The notes: a model not told the origin generated them from the sequence alone. Counted from the first letter of the stretch, positions 11,560 through 24,447 are shown. The stretch: DNA of 52,748 nucleotides from Elysia marginata (GCA_019649035.1 BMAT01004464.1:64635-117382), one strand, 5' to 3'. Numbers and translations are program-made.

Positions 11560-11585
11560 CAACATGGCGGATTGCGAATAAACAC
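11560..11585. promoter_or_regulatory. YY1-like CCGCCATNTT motif
   Basis: Plus-strand AACATGGCGGATT, whose reverse complement AATCCGCCATGTT matches the YY1-type motif common just downstream of animal transcription starts. It lies in a locally CpG-richer stretch (about 11490-11600). On the minus strand it could mark the WDR24 promoter, implying a first intron of about 3.2 kb. On the plus strand it contains only a five-codon reading frame (ATG GCG GAT TGC GAA TAA). Speculative. Confidence 0.25.
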
Positions 11586-11799
11586 TGAGAATTACTGACT
11601 GTAACTAAGGTGTAATAACCTCATAGTTGTTAATTATCGACTATTTCACTAATTAGCTGAACGGATGATACAGAGATTTTACCTCGATTTTTAAGACTGA
11701 GTAAGTAGAATGGTGTTGGAAGTAGAATTTATACAGAATCTAGGTCATGGCTACCATATGTTAAGTGCTGAGAGTGAGACTAGGTCTCTAAGTCTGAGA

Positions 11800-12540
11800 G
11801 ACTGAGTGGTAGAATCTAGATAGCTAAGATACTTAGAACAGATCTAGATCTAGATGTAGTCCTAAATCTAGTGACTGTAGTCTTTAGATTCCAGCCTCTC
11901 TAAGGATTTAAGTCTCTCTAGATCTAGATCTATGCTTTGTCTTATTTTGTAAGGAGATACATTTATTTCTACTTCTAGAATCTAGAATGGACTAGATCTA
12001 GATATCTAGATCTAGATCTAGATCTATCATTAAAGTGTAGGCCTAATTGTAAACCACCAAGACTTAGGTTTACTTTTGTGAAAAGTGTAAAGGTCTTTTC
12101 GTTTGTTCCCAGCTCAATACTTTATGAATAGGGGATATTGGTTGAAAGGGCTACCACTAGCTGGAGATTCTATTATAATCTAGATTCTACTTCTAGACTA
12201 GAGTAAATCTAGATCTAGATCTAGCTGGAAGCACATGTAAATGCAAAGTACTCAAACTCAAAGATAACAAGGTTTTAAAAGTATCAAATATTTTGAGTTG
12301 GACTTAGGGTGGGAACAAACAAAAAAAATTGGTGGTAATCAATCATAAAAAAGTTGGTTTACAAATAAAAAAGTATTATCAATCAAGTTACCAAGTAGAT
12401 CTATAGCTTACCTAGATGAATCTAGGTCTAATTTAAGCTGTTAGCATCAGATACCACAAATGAGAATTTTGAAATGGCTCTAAATCTTAACAAAGATCTA
12501 ATCAGAAATCCAGATCTAGGCTACATTTTATCTTTGGAAA
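11800..12540. repeat. Clusters of AGATCT/TCTAGA hexamer repeats
   Basis: Palindromic hexamers in tandem, for example TCTAGATCTAGATC at 12007-12024, with further clusters at 11838-11854, 11919-11932, 11993-12026, 12208-12225 and, more loosely, 12395-12520. Similar short clusters occur at 3966-3990, 9000-9320, 10943-10958, 41748-41762 and 44096-44114, so this is a genome-wide short tandem motif and not a local one. Between about 10300 and 13740 I see no gene. Confidence 0.85.
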
Positions 12541-13127
12541 ACAAAAAAATGCATGTTTTTAATTGTTCTAACTGTTTAAAACATAGTAAGTGCCTCATAC
12601 ATTAGGCCTAAGTAATAATGTAAAATAGCCTGTGAAGTGATCCACTGAACCTGTGAGAAACGCTAGTTACTTAAAATTTTCGACAAATCCACCCTTGGGT
12701 TAAGTGGCCTTAACTTGGGTTAAGATCCATGAAGATTTAATGACTGTAACTGTAAAAACTTGTTTGCCATCTGCTACCTCTCCTCCACAGTTGAAATAAT
12801 TTCATGCATATCAGCACTAATTTAAAAAAAGCAACAAAGACTATCTCCTTGAAATGTGTCATAATTTTTTGTGGAACAACTATTTCGGTACACATCCCTT
12901 TCTGTGGCAAGTGAAATTAAAATCAAAACTTTATTGGAACTGTTTTCATCCTCAAGATCCTGGTTGCTTTCAGTTTCTTTATAATTCATTTCTTGCATTT
13001 TATAATTGAAAAATTATACTTGAAACTCCCATTTTAGCCAAAAACATTCCTTTGTTCCACTCTGCTATCTTTTTTAGTCTATAGGTGGGGAGAAAAAAAT
13101 TTACACTCTTGTCCTACTCTATGCTAT

Positions 13128-13151
13128 CTATTATTATTATTATTATTATTA
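13128..13151. repeat. (ATT)n microsatellite
   Basis: A short run of TTA/ATT triplets. Confidence 0.9.
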
Positions 13152-13740
13152 CTCCTAGATTGGGCCACTAATCTGAATACACCTGACCACAAGCAAAATT
13201 TGATTGCTCAAAAATGTTTATTTCATTAAATTATGTTTCATACTGGGTATGTTCATAAAAATTAAATATGAACACACGTCTACCTCTGGATATTCATCAT
13301 GAGTTAAAGAAAGTATCAGGCTATGACAAAAGTCGTGTCATTTAGGATCTAGTGGTCTAATTATTTTTAGATATAAAAAATGCAGTCCTGCATCACAAAT
13401 GGCAGAATTTCAATTTTGATTTTCTTGGATTTTTTTTTTTCAGTACAAGGTAAGGTCTTTTTACAATTTAAAATAATATTTACAACAATGGATCCAGGGA
13501 AAAACCCAGCTTTTTAAAGAAAGTAAACAGTCTTATTTTCTTTGCTACCCCTTAAAATACTTTTACCTGCATGACAACCAGAAGAAACAGGACCTTTCGT
13601 CATAGCCTCATAAGCCTACACAGGCTGAGTATTCTTCTGGTCTTTCCATAATACATTAAAGTTAACTCTTACTTAAGACAACCTAGAGAACGAAGGCCTG
13701 GTGCCAACAGGTGTCAGCCATGTTGTCCATCTAAATGGGT

Positions 13741-14447
13741 GAGGGTGAGTCAAAAAGTAATGCTTTTTTAATTTTTTGCTCTGGCTCCTAACGTTTTCTA
13801 TATAACTATTCCAAATTTGCACAGTTGTAGCTGAACAAAATAGCTAAACAGTGGTGTAATTTGTTTCATTTTATTTTACTCCATGTTTTTCTGAGCATAG
13901 TTCAAAATCGCTACCCCCATGGACATCCATTTAAAACAAAGAGCAGTGATTGAATTCCTGCTTTATGAAGGAGATTCACCTGTCAACACACACAGACGAT
14001 TGAAAATGTTTTTAAGGACGACACTTTAGATTACAGCAATGTTTGCAGGCAGGTGAAGCGCATTTATGACGCTAACGGCACTTACGGAGAGCAGGACACC
14101 GCAAGCTGAAAAAGTTCAAGTCAGTGAAGTCAGCTGGAAAAATAATGGCAACTGCCTATTGGGACATCCAGAGGGTCATTCTTGTTGACTTCTTGTCAAG
14201 AGGAGAAACAGTCAACTTGGACTCTTGTATTTGACACTCTGAACAGACTTCAGGCTAGGATACTTTGAGTGAGCTGACATAGACATTGCTGGAATACGTG
14301 CCCTTGTAAAGCGAGTGAATGTCACTTTGGAGAGAAATTGAAATTAAATCCCCATAAGATGAGCTTTATTTTGATGCATTTTGATGCATTTTCATCAAAA
14401 CGTTCCCCCACAGCCCACGAAAAGGCATTACTTTTTGACTCACTCTC
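13741..14447 (+). mobile_element. Mariner (Tc1/mariner) relic, internally deleted, 707 bp
   Basis: The terminal inverted repeats are 23 bp with one mismatch: 13741-13763 and 14425-14447, sharing GTGAGTCAAAAAGTAATGC. The plus strand encodes fragments of a mariner transposase. At 13920 MDIHLKQRAVIEFLLYEG matches the N-terminal helix-turn-helix start. After a one-base frameshift comes DDTLDYSNVCRQVKRIYD. Near 14144 MATAYWDIQRVILVDFL corresponds to the catalytic-core segment with the second acidic residue (WD..GVIL.D/E). The element is about half the usual length of roughly 1.3 kb. The last third, with the DD34D terminal Asp region, is largely missing, and stops and frameshifts break the frame, so it cannot encode transposase. 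The TA target duplication is not clear on the left. Confidence 0.88.
13918..14200 (+). pseudogene. Mariner transposase pseudogene
   Basis: Broken reading frame inside the 13741-14447 element. Three frame segments are recognisable: the N-terminal DNA-binding part, a helix-turn-helix 2 part, and the start of the catalytic core with WDIQRVILVDF. The C-terminal part is deleted. The family is DD34D mariner by TIR and motif; the subfamily cannot be set from this fragment. Confidence 0.8.
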
Positions 14448-15317
14448 TTATATATAACTCGAATATAGTTTTTACATTTGCATTCATGCAAACAGATCTA
14501 TTGCACAGCATTTGGCTATTATTTTAATCAGAACCATTTGTTTAAAAAGCTCTCACTGACGTTCTTAATCAAGTTTTTTTTGAGTATTTAATCAATCATG
14601 AACATTGGACTATTTATAACTAAACATATAAGTATGAAAAATTAGTCGACAGGAAATCATTACCTATTGTATATGAGGGGAGACTGAGCCATATCGATAT
14701 CATTCAACATTTGGGCCTTTTTTTATCCCAAGGAACAAGTAAATGGAGATGGTGTTTACAGTGTGGTAATCAACTAGTATTAATAAATAGCATTTTAATA
14801 TGGATCTGTTTTTTATATGAAAGAATGTAGTCTATGTGTCAAGGAATAGTTTTTTTGTGTTTTAATTCAAATCAAACTCTAATGGTAATATAGATTTCTT
14901 TAAAAGTAATCACATCTTTAAATAAAAGTTCTTTAAATGTAGATAAATAAGTGGCTGGTTAATAAAAGGCAGTTACCAATTGTGAATAATTATCATTTTA
15001 ATGGAGATTTATAATGATTTTACATAATAAACAAATGCATTTGTACAAGAAAAGTTATTTGTGAAATTCATTAATTATTTTGAATCAGACTCACATGATA
15101 ACATTTGTCAACATTTGTCAGCTTTTGAGAAACCGCCCCCCCTCCCCCTTTAAATTGAAGTTGACGTCAATTGTGAAAGGTCCCCAAAGGCCAACAGGGG
15201 CTCATTGCCTTAAGTTTGAGTTTTAAAAAATACGTCATTAGGGTTTTGCTAGATGATATCATCAGTTATCTATAAAAGTTTGACTTGCAGGTATATGAAA
15301 ATGAAACAAGCTGCCTT

Positions 15318-15620
15318 AATGGTGCCATGGTAAAGTGGTAAACAGTCAGCTCTCAGACTTAGAGGTTCAAGGGTCAAGCTCTGGCTTGGTAGGTTGGCAG
15401 GTAGTTCTTGGAAAAGGCTCTTACACCCTTTTAGTGTTATATGAGAACCTGGCTATAGGTAGGGAAAGATCTTGTCAGTATGCAACAGTGATGCATTTGC
15501 ACTGCTGCTCCTCTCTGAGTTCAGAAAGTTGTTTGGCTGGTAGCAGCCTTTTGGGAAACCCATTTAAACAGCTTAGAACGTTTTAGTGAATTAGGCGCTG
15601 TTTATTAAAACAAACTCTTC
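15318..15620 (+). mobile_element. Probable old tRNA-derived SINE
   Basis: The start resembles a tRNA head, with GGTAAAGTGGT as a degraded A box and GGTTCAAGGGTC at about 15364-15375 as a B box. The end, GAATTAGGCGCTGTTTATTAAAA (about 15590-15612), resembles the GGCGCT-plus-AT tail common to invertebrate SINEs. No clear target duplication was found. An apparent 83-codon reading frame over the same span is not taken as a gene. Confidence 0.42.
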
Positions 15621-17490
15621 ATGTACCTGTTCAATTTTTATCTGCAACTTTGTGGCAGTCCAACCATGGTGCCAAACATTAAAAATGGCTTGAGTATTAT
15701 GTATTGTTTTGGTTACCACCCATGCCCATCTTATTGCTTCATCAAAGTTGGCTTGTTTTTAATTGTAGTATTTGTAAAAGACACATACCCTTCTAGTGGA
15801 GATCTTGTAAATTTTAAGTAATGCAATTATGGATTGATGGATAGTTTAATTTCAGCTAGTAATACAATATTATTATGGTATTGGTTTTATCGCATGACTC
15901 ACAGCTTGCTATTAACATTGTCAAAAACATGATCTCTTCCATGGTTCTCTCGAGCACCCAATTTCAAAGTGCCTGCTAAATATTTTATAATCTCGCTTAG
16001 AACAGTTTTAAAGAAGATTTTGAGTTCTGTGCATAAAAAAGTAGATGTATTTCATCTGTAAAGCTATTGCAAGGTTTGAAATATATGCTGTTCTGCTCCT
16101 ACTTCTTTGCTTGTTTCTATGTTGTTGGTTTTTTTTTTTATTTCATGTAAATATGCTTTGAAGAGCGCTGAGAAATGATGAGAATTAGTATATGATATAT
16201 GATCCTTACCACAAGTAAAGTGGTTGTGGAGAAGAGTTTGTTTTTGGTTTTATTTCAAATCAAAGCATTCAACTAGCAATTAAATTTTCCAGTGTCCCTT
16301 CATCATAACATTACCTTTTTGCTTTAGACCATAATTATTACAATTTTATTCTATAAATTCCTCAAAGAATTAAAAAACAATTCTTTCCAAAAATCGAAAG
16401 GACATCGATAGCGTGATAGTAAAATAGGAGAGGAAAAAGTTAAACATTCTTTATTAAACGAGAGAGGCGTGCTTAGAAACCAGAACGCACTCAATGGGAT
16501 TTTAGGTTCCCGATAGTCCAACCTTTCTGACTACAAGTATAAGTGTAGCTCTAAATCCATTAAGGCTAAGCCCCATAGCGCAAGTTCTCGTTGCCTTCTT
16601 ATACAACCAAATCGACTTTTTGCTAGAGGTGAGAAGCTGTCAGTCATAGCCAACGAGATATAGAGATAATTAGGGTCCTGTAAGATCTTCTTATTTCTCC
16701 TGCTTTTGTGTTTTCATAAAATCTACCACTAGAAGGAATAATGCTACATAAATTGAAGTTTTGAGAACCAAGATTTTAAAACTTTTCGCTTTTGGTGGTC
16801 TTGTATTAAATTGACAGTCTGCGCTCAAGTGAAACGGATGAGGAGCGAGCATAAATGAGGTAGGGCTTACCTATGATTGAACCAATATTGTGACGGTAGG
16901 GAGACAAGACAACTAGCTAGCTAGCCACGAATATTTTTTTCATCCTGTAATGACACGAACGAACGTATGGATAAATAAGTAAGACATTGCCTTTGTTTTT
17001 CAAACAATAAAGCCGTTCAATAAGCATTTATTTTTGATCGAATAGATATATGATAATTAGATAGTGGTATTAGTTGTTAGCTTTTTTTGAGTCGTGTACC
17101 ATTTTGCTTGGTTTAGGAAAAAACACTTTTTGCTTTGTAGCTGAGGGATAAAGATAGGTGGACAGCTGTTGCAAAAGTCAATTGATTGGTAGGCCTAGCT
17201 ATAAACAAGCGTACCTGAAGATTTGAAAGTGACTCACTTTAGTTGAAAAGCTCCCCCCTCCCCCCGGATACGGGGATCAACCATTTAATACGACAGGTGC
17301 TTATTCTGTATTCACGCTGAAGCGTCTTAGGAAACTCAGTGGAAGTTTAACTAATCAAAGAAGCTTAAAATTATTTTCCCTTTAAAATAACATTTTAATT
17401 TTTTTAATTCTGTAAAAAAAAAGAGAATGTATTTCAATAAGATTTCGATTACAAATGCTTTGGCTACTACACACTTTCATATCCTCTATT
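15621..17490. other. Non-coding DNA, nothing recognisable
   Basis: AT-rich sequence with scattered short open frames only. No splice-bounded exon, RNA gene or transposon ends were recognised. Confidence 0.5.
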
Positions 17491-17496
17491 TTATTC

Positions 17497-17498
<2 letters not shown>

Positions 17499-17539
<41 letters not shown>

Positions 17540-17540
17540 T
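17499..17540. repeat. (ATT)n microsatellite
   Basis: About 14 uninterrupted TTA/ATT triplets. Confidence 0.95.
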
Positions 17541-20500
17541 ATAGTACTGATAATAGTCAATAAGGAGTAATCAGTTATTAGTTTTTGGTTCTTTAAATTT
17601 TATCGATGGTTAAGATCTTGAGATTTAAAAAAAATCAATGAAACAACGCAAGAACTTCTTTAAAGAGTTCTAGTGCCGCCTTTTTAATAGCTCGCAGTAA
17701 CTCTTTGAACCAGAAATAAAACGAACCGATGGTATAGTTTTATTGATTTCCGAGGCGTCGCCTATTGTGACGTACTTGTGCTATCGTTTGAAATACTGTG
17801 GACCAGCCTTTTAAAACCTATCGCGACTTTCCACATTATACATGTACATTGTATCTTCATTGTTCCTTTTTCCTCCTAATGCAGTAGTTGATACGCCTCC
17901 TAGTTTTCCCTGTGTCTCTCCTTCTCTCTTGCTTCTACTGGACATTCGATTTACCTCGGATCGTTGCGCCTTCGTCTTTCATTTTTGCTAGAGCCCGTTT
18001 TTCTCTTGAGACTTACTTTCTTATACGACATAGTCGTTATCACTGTAATCATCTCCGTTTGTCTTATCATCAAGTGTATGCACCCCCTCCTCTTTCCCTC
18101 TTTCTCCCTCTCTATTCATCCTCTCTATTCATCGTTGCTTCTGTCTCCTGGTAAAACTACCCTTCCTCTTTGCCTCGACTATTCTTACACGCTGTTCTTA
18201 ACCACTTTTTTTCCTCGCCAAAGATCAACAAGTTCAGTCCCATCGACAATATTTAGCATACCAATACAAAAAAAAATATAATAAAATCAAAGCGAAATAC
18301 CACTGCAAGTTACCCCATTTCTCCACTTTTCTAAGCACCTTATCAACAATAATACCTAATATTGTTGACGCACACTTTTTAAAAGTCGAACCCCTGTAGA
18401 CACTGCGGTATTTGAATACCTTTCGAGACCGGCATATTGCATATATACATGTATGTACAATTATGTTTATGTTCAACAAAAATTTTTTTTTTGTGTGTGC
18501 AAAGTTCATGTGAGAAGATAATGGTCAGAAACGAGACAACAGGACACCAGTCAAATTCCACAATAAAAAACACCTTCTCACACACACCAAATCAACTTTA
18601 CTATAATATGTGTAATAACAAATGCTTAAGTTCTTAACATACAAAATGTTAGATTTAACGACTGTGCTTATTACAATGAGCTATAAAACTGCACTGTCTA
18701 TAAATTATGGCCTGATTTATAACAATTATAAAATTTTTCTTTTTGGAATCTTGAGATTTGTGGTGCCTCTGTTTTCTTTGTGTTTTCATGTAAACAGTTT
18801 TGGCATAGCTCGGTAGCAATCCAGTCTGATTGTCATTTTTCATCGTTGGTGGACGGTCACTATGGAAGGCAAGCCCTGTTCAAACAATTAGCAATCGATC
18901 AACCGTAACAGTACTGGGTGTGCCATGACTTGCTTTTTTTTGAGTCCAGTGGCTGGTCTTGCAGCTGCTGCTGCTGTCTCTTCAGTGATCACTCGTGTCA
19001 GGTGAAGCCCCATAGCCTATGTTGCCAATTTAACTCCAGCCAGCAAGGTAGGCTCCTGATCGAACTAGATCTAAAAATTATATGAGGTTAAAGTCATTAA
19101 TTGAAAAACATTACCATGGCTCACGCAGAATCCAGTTCAGAAGCACTTGTATGTATGTCTCTCTCTCGCTCTCTCTCTCTTTCACTCACTCTATCCCACA
19201 CACATACATGTGCACTGCTATAGAAAGCATTAGGATTTAAAAAATCACAATGCTGAAACTAAATATTGGCTTTGAAAACTGCGAGAATCGGAAAAACTAG
19301 GAAGAGCGGTCTAAACAGAAGCCATTTATTGAGGACCATAAACACAATAACAAAAGCAACAATAACTGCAACTTTTTGCGCTATCGTACACAAATATCCT
19401 ATCGCCCTGACGCACTGCTCACCTTCATTCATGACTACAGTTAACACAAGGTAATGATGAGCTAGCTAGCAGCATGCCACGAAGTGATCCATGACCTTTG
19501 GTGCACTGTTAACGACCGGATCACAGCCTCATTATTGTTCTGTTACAAATATCAAAATAATATGGCTCCACTCAGTGGCACTGCATGTGTGCGCAGAATG
19601 CCATACTCATTAGACCGGGAGCGGTGTCATTGTCATTGCCAGAGCATCACAACAAGGGAAGTGCGTGGTGAAACACAGTGATGGCGACAGGCTTTTGACA
19701 TTTCCAATGCTTTCTAATTAGAGGAAGGAGCAACGATCCGAAGAATTTGCATAGTTCGGCCTTTTTCGCAGAGCAAGGGTAATCTTAGAAAGTAAAGATT
19801 TTTAAACCCGTAGCTGGTGTGTTGAAGGAGAGTGCTGGCGGCCTATTCTCCCATTGAGCCATTAAGTTATAATTCAAGATACTGAATTACCGAACGATAT
19901 TAAAATGGTTGCTCACGGGATCAAATCGTACCTCTTTCAGAACATGCTTGTTTCAGTTTATTACAGATTTCCCTTGTTTATATCCATCAGTTTTACCTGT
20001 GCTACAATTTCTTAACCATACAACATTGGTATACGCTTAACGCCCGCTCCGCCCAGTTAGTTGCTTTTTTAATGGTTCTCTCTCTCTCTCCCCCCCCCCT
20101 CTCTCGCTCGCTCGCTCGTTCGATCTTGTCTCTTTTTGTGCCTCATAATTATATTTTTCTTACATTCTTATTATGTGTTTATTTAGTTAGCTTGCGAGTC
20201 GTCACTAAGGGATTAATTGTATAAACACACTTCTGTTCTGCGTCATTCGGTTCTTCAAAAAATTATCCCCGATTTTCTTGAAGTAAAATAATGCTTAAAA
20301 TCGCAAACAATGTTCACAACTCAACAATTAACTGTCTTTTTTCCTTTGGGACCACACCCACCCTATTACACTTACCGTTCTACACATAGGCGCATACGGC
20401 GGTTATGCTGAGGCTGTTGTTCCAATTATTTGCTTTCAATTATCTTTCCTTTCACCTTTAGTTTGGCGCACCATGTTCTACCCACTCCCACCTGGCTCGC

Positions 20501-20600
20501 CATTCTTATCTCAGGTGTTCAACTACTGTCTCAGTCTTATGGTTGTTATAGTTTAAGTCCTGTTGTTCAGTAATGCATTTTATTGACTTAAATTGGTTTT
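17541..20600. other. Non-coding DNA with CT-rich patches
   Basis: Pyrimidine-rich blocks (about 17870-18170; CT repeats near 19157-19183 and 20078-20125) open spurious Leu/Ser/Phe-rich frames. At 18832-18860 there is a relative of the fold-back cluster at 7667-7905. No gene supported. Confidence 0.5.
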
Positions 20601-20690
20601 TAAAATTTGCCAAAATTGCCAAATACAGTCAAATAGGTATTAACACCGAATAGAGACTTATCTCCGGTTTTAGAGTACGATCTTTCGCAT

Positions 20691-20810
20691 TATAAAAGAA
20701 GATACTTTCATTTGGGCTTTGTGTTCGCTCTAGAGCAGGAAGAAAACCTGAAACGTGCGCGGCGGAAGTGACTCTGGCAGTGAAGAGTGCTGCATCGCGG
20801 CGCTGAATTT
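20691..20810 (+). promoter_or_regulatory. Possible TATA-type core promoter followed by CpG-rich segment
   Basis: TATAAAAG at 20691-20698 is followed about 50-110 bp downstream by a CpG-rich stretch (GTGCGCGGCGGAAGTGAC near 20756, CATCGCGGCG near 20791) in an otherwise AT-rich area. A splice-donor-like TTTAAG/GTATTA follows at about 20821. A non-coding first exon of a plus-strand transcript is possible, but nothing confirms transcription. A 90-codon minus-strand open frame across the same segment is unrecognised. Confidence 0.22.
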
Positions 20811-21399
20811 CTTTTTTTAAGGTATTAGAGATTTGCAAGTAGATCTGATTAAGTACCCACTTCCTCTTCAACGAAAGATATTTCTCAAACCTGGTTTTCA
20901 AATAAAATATTGAAATTGCGGAATCATCATTTTTAGATCGAGAGGAGTAAGTACATGTAACACGTTAAGAAGTTCAGGGCTGTAGAGTTTGGTCATGTCA
21001 ACAGAGCCTGTTAGACCCGTCTCTTATAATAAGACTTTTTTTTAACTTAAAGACCCTAGTTACCGGAACTTGCTGTTTGTTTGGGTTATAAGAAAAAAAG
21101 ATTGCCAATGTTATTAGCCGACAGTCTTTTATAGATAATGATTTGTAAGTTTCAAGGTGTACATTATCGTAAACTTTTGTTGATTTATGTTTATGGCACC
21201 CTAAGCAAGCGGGTCTTTTTTTAAACCAGACCTAGATCTGATTCTTTTTTTTTTGGTTTTCCTACTTAGCTTGATTATCGTTTCATTGCTTTATGTGGGT
21301 AAAACAAAGTTTGTACACTGCCTGGTTTAACCAAGTGCAGTATCGAGTCAGTATTTTGCTCTTTCTCGCTGTACACGATGCTGTTCTTGGCACTACAAT

Positions 21400-21440
<41 letters not shown>
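21400..21440. repeat. (AAT)n microsatellite
   Basis: About 13 AAT triplets. Confidence 0.95.
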
Positions 21441-21441
<1 letters not shown>

Positions 21442-21879
21442 CTTTATTTATCCTTTTTTCAAGAAATTTGTTTTACAGACCTGGTCATAATTAATTAAAA
21501 AAAAAACAACAAACGGGCATATTCAGCTTCAAAATATGATCATTAGAAGTACTTTTTTTTAACCCAATGGAATATCTTAGCAATGCAACCGGAAATATCT
21601 GAAAGCTTTCGCAAACACAAACTATGCCAAAACTAGTCAGCCAATTAGTTTGTTGTGTTTATGTAATGTCTCTCAACCATCTACGAAATTGTACTTCTAT
21701 TTTCCGTTGTGTTTTTCTGACACACCTTGTTAGTCTCTTTTTTGCCCATCTTTTTCATTTCAACACCGATATTAGTATTACTAAAAATCGATATCCCTTT
21801 CCCTAGTCAGTTTTTTTTTCAGACTCTCTCTTGAACAGCTGTAGATATAAGGTTAGAAAATTGTACAACTGTCTTTACT

Positions 21880-22551
21880 GCACGTGAATGATGCGTCGTC
21901 TATGCCCTAAGCCTGTCATTTGAGACTTTCCCAGGTCAGACTCAGAGGCGGCCTACGCCTTGGTGTGGATGTCGAAGCATGTGGACATTATACACATGGA
22001 GAAAAGTGGGCTTATCATAGCTGTTTGTCCTTATTCTCAGGGTCAATAGACTGGCTGTGAGACGCGCCACTCGTGCTTCCTTCGGCGCGGTTTGTCTTCT
22101 CGCAGTTCAACACACCATACAGTACGCCTTGAAATGGCACTTCTTAACAGTTTGCACTTACAACCCTTTTCTCTTTCCCCAACTGAACTTAAGATTCCCT
22201 ATCTCGTTACCCTCACCACGCCCACTCTCCCTCCCAACTCAGCACCTCTGGCCTTTATTACTACTCTTCTGCCCCTCTCTTTTTCCTTAGATGCATGTGT
22301 TCAAACGACGAAAGCCTCGTTCGAAACTGGAAGTCAATGTAAAAATGCCTTCTCCACATAGCGAAATAAAGTGGTTCTTGGTCCACTTCATCTATGGTCC
22401 ACTTTAAGAAAACACGTATCATATTATCTCCAAGGCGTAGCACTGACACTATTTTTTTCTCCCAGAGACGCTGTTTTTTATCATGATAAAAGCTTCACCC
22501 ACACACGTTTCGTTGACAATTCAGCGGTGACCTTTGAGTATACATGTACAG

Positions 22552-22606
<55 letters not shown>

Positions 22607-23223
22607 ACGCTCTCTTTCTTTTGTGTCTTTCATTTCTTGATCTCTGTTTCTGTCTCTAGCTAAGTTTTTCTTTTAACTTAAGGGTATTACAACTGATGGG
22701 TACCAGACCAGTCATGGTGTAGATCTAGTGAGAGTTCTGAGCGTGGCGCGAAGCGGAGATACTCACTCTGGTCTGGCTCTGCAACTAACACTTTTCGACG
22801 TGAGGCCAGACTGTTTGTTGACACATGTTGCCGTGGCTACGCAGACTTGGAAAACAAGGCATGGATCCACGTTTACATGTCCAGCTAAAACGAGACCAAT
22901 ACACCCACATGCGATATGTTGTGTGCTTGGCTATAGTATTATATTCTACATAGCCAGCTTGAGTGGACTGGACAAGATGCATTCCTCAATGATAGGTCCA
23001 AACAGTGTTTTGCGGGTGAAGGAATGCGAGTTCGTGTACGTTTGGTCCATTCTAGCGTAGCGTTTAGCGAGATCGCGACAGCTGAGTTTATCACAGACGA
23101 CACACGTAGTGGGGTGGGGTTGTTGCTGGCTGCGAGGCGACTTGCTGTGTCACAGCGGCCCTAGCATCCGGGATTCAAGTGGTTTCACATCGACTCCTAC
23201 TCACTGGTGTTCACATTTGTTGG
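21880..23223. other. CpG-richer zone, possible promoter/5' UTR region
   Basis: Compared with its flanks this stretch is richer in G+C and CpG (for example 22059-22105, 22740-22830, 23060-23170). It lies immediately before the exon candidate ending at 23347. It includes a (CT)n microsatellite at 22553-22606. Open frames seen on both strands lack recognisable domains and I do not call them genes. Confidence 0.35.
22553..22606. repeat. (CT)n microsatellite
   Basis: About 26 CT dinucleotides with one interruption (CTCCTC). Confidence 0.95.
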
Positions 23224-23347
23224 ATGTACATTAACGATCTTTTTCAAAAAAAGCTTCTGCGAACAGGATTAATATTTTTCATGTTAGGAATCTTCGCGGA
23301 TCGCTATATTTATTTTATGCTAAGCCCAAGGTGTGTGAAGTCTACTG
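23224..23347 (+). CDS. Candidate alternative first coding exon A (hydrophobic N-terminus)
   Basis: ATG at 23224 opens 41 codons plus one base, ending at ACTG/GTATGT (donor GT at 23348). The peptide starts MYINDLFQKKLLRTG, then has a hydrophobic run LIFFMLGIFADRYIYFML, then SPRCVKST. The frame is open upstream to a TAG at 23107-23109 but has no other ATG. Kozak context is weak (T at -3). A basic head plus hydrophobic stretch would suit membrane attachment. The exon ends in phase 1 with G, as do the candidates at 27077, 28990, 31558 and 39138. No family was recognised. It could be a chance frame in a CpG-rich zone. Confidence 0.3.
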
Positions 23348-24447
23348 GTATGTATTATTTTTGCAGAACTTTTCTTTTTTAGACTTGTGAACAAGCCAGG
23401 CCCATCTTTCCCCCTTTTAGCTTGAGGATCAGTCACAAACGCTCTTACTCTTATTTCCTCAAACTCTAAGGATACTGTCGCTAATTCTGCAAGTTTCATA
23501 TCAGACCTAGACGAAGCTACCGTTATATTTATATCGTGGAAAATGTCCTACGATCTGCGCAATACGTGTATTTAAAAAATTGGTGGAGAGTACTGATACA
23601 TTTACTGTTTACTGTTTGAATTTGAAATTGATGCTTCAAGTTATTATTTATTCTCCCTCTTTTATAAGTAGCTGGATTTTTTTCGAGGACTACATATAAA
23701 CCTTTTTACGGGTACGATTCTAAAATGTGAACTTTATTTCATTATTTCAGAATTAGGTTTTTTTTTCGTGCCCAATGTTTTGAAATTGTATTAGGCCTTT
23801 TGGCCTTTTATGCTTATTTACGACCATTCTCCCTTGGTAGTTGAGAGCGACAGACTGGAACTTGGGAAGAACGAAGTGGCACGCATGGTTAACTATTTTA
23901 ATATCTCCTACCCTTGCTGTTGCAGTTTCTCCCGGAAAGGTTTAAAAACAATATACGATAGTAGAATCTACTAGTACTATCTTATAATCTTGAGAACTCC
24001 CCACAAGAGCTTTTGAACGAACAAAATGATAAAGAATTGTAATAAACCGTGAAACAAGCGGTGGTAAATTATAATTATTATTTGCCTTGTAGCTACCTTT
24101 TTGTACCGCATAACATGAACTCTAAGATGTTTCAGGGACTGATTATCTATTTTGCAGACAAACCCGTTTTATTTACTTCAGCACTGTAGGCAGTCTCAAC
24201 CATCTAAAAAAGCCTTAATATAACGCTATATCTTAGAGTTTTTGTTCTTATGTATGGTATAATTTTGTTTGGGTTGTTTGTCTATAAGATCATCTGCAAG
24301 AGATCGTGTTTTCCTAAAGGTTTATAATGTCTCTCTTGGATATACTTCGATAAAACATTTTTAAGTTGGTCTTAGTACTCTTACCTGGTCTGAATTTCAA
24401 ATTAACTGGCTTGTCCAGAGCTGTTGACACATAAAATTGCTTCTGAT

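Noticed and set aside
20629..20901. 90-codon minus-strand frame with balanced composition
   Set aside because: No recognised domain, no splice signals, and the CpG-rich TATA-containing plus strand explains the composition as well.
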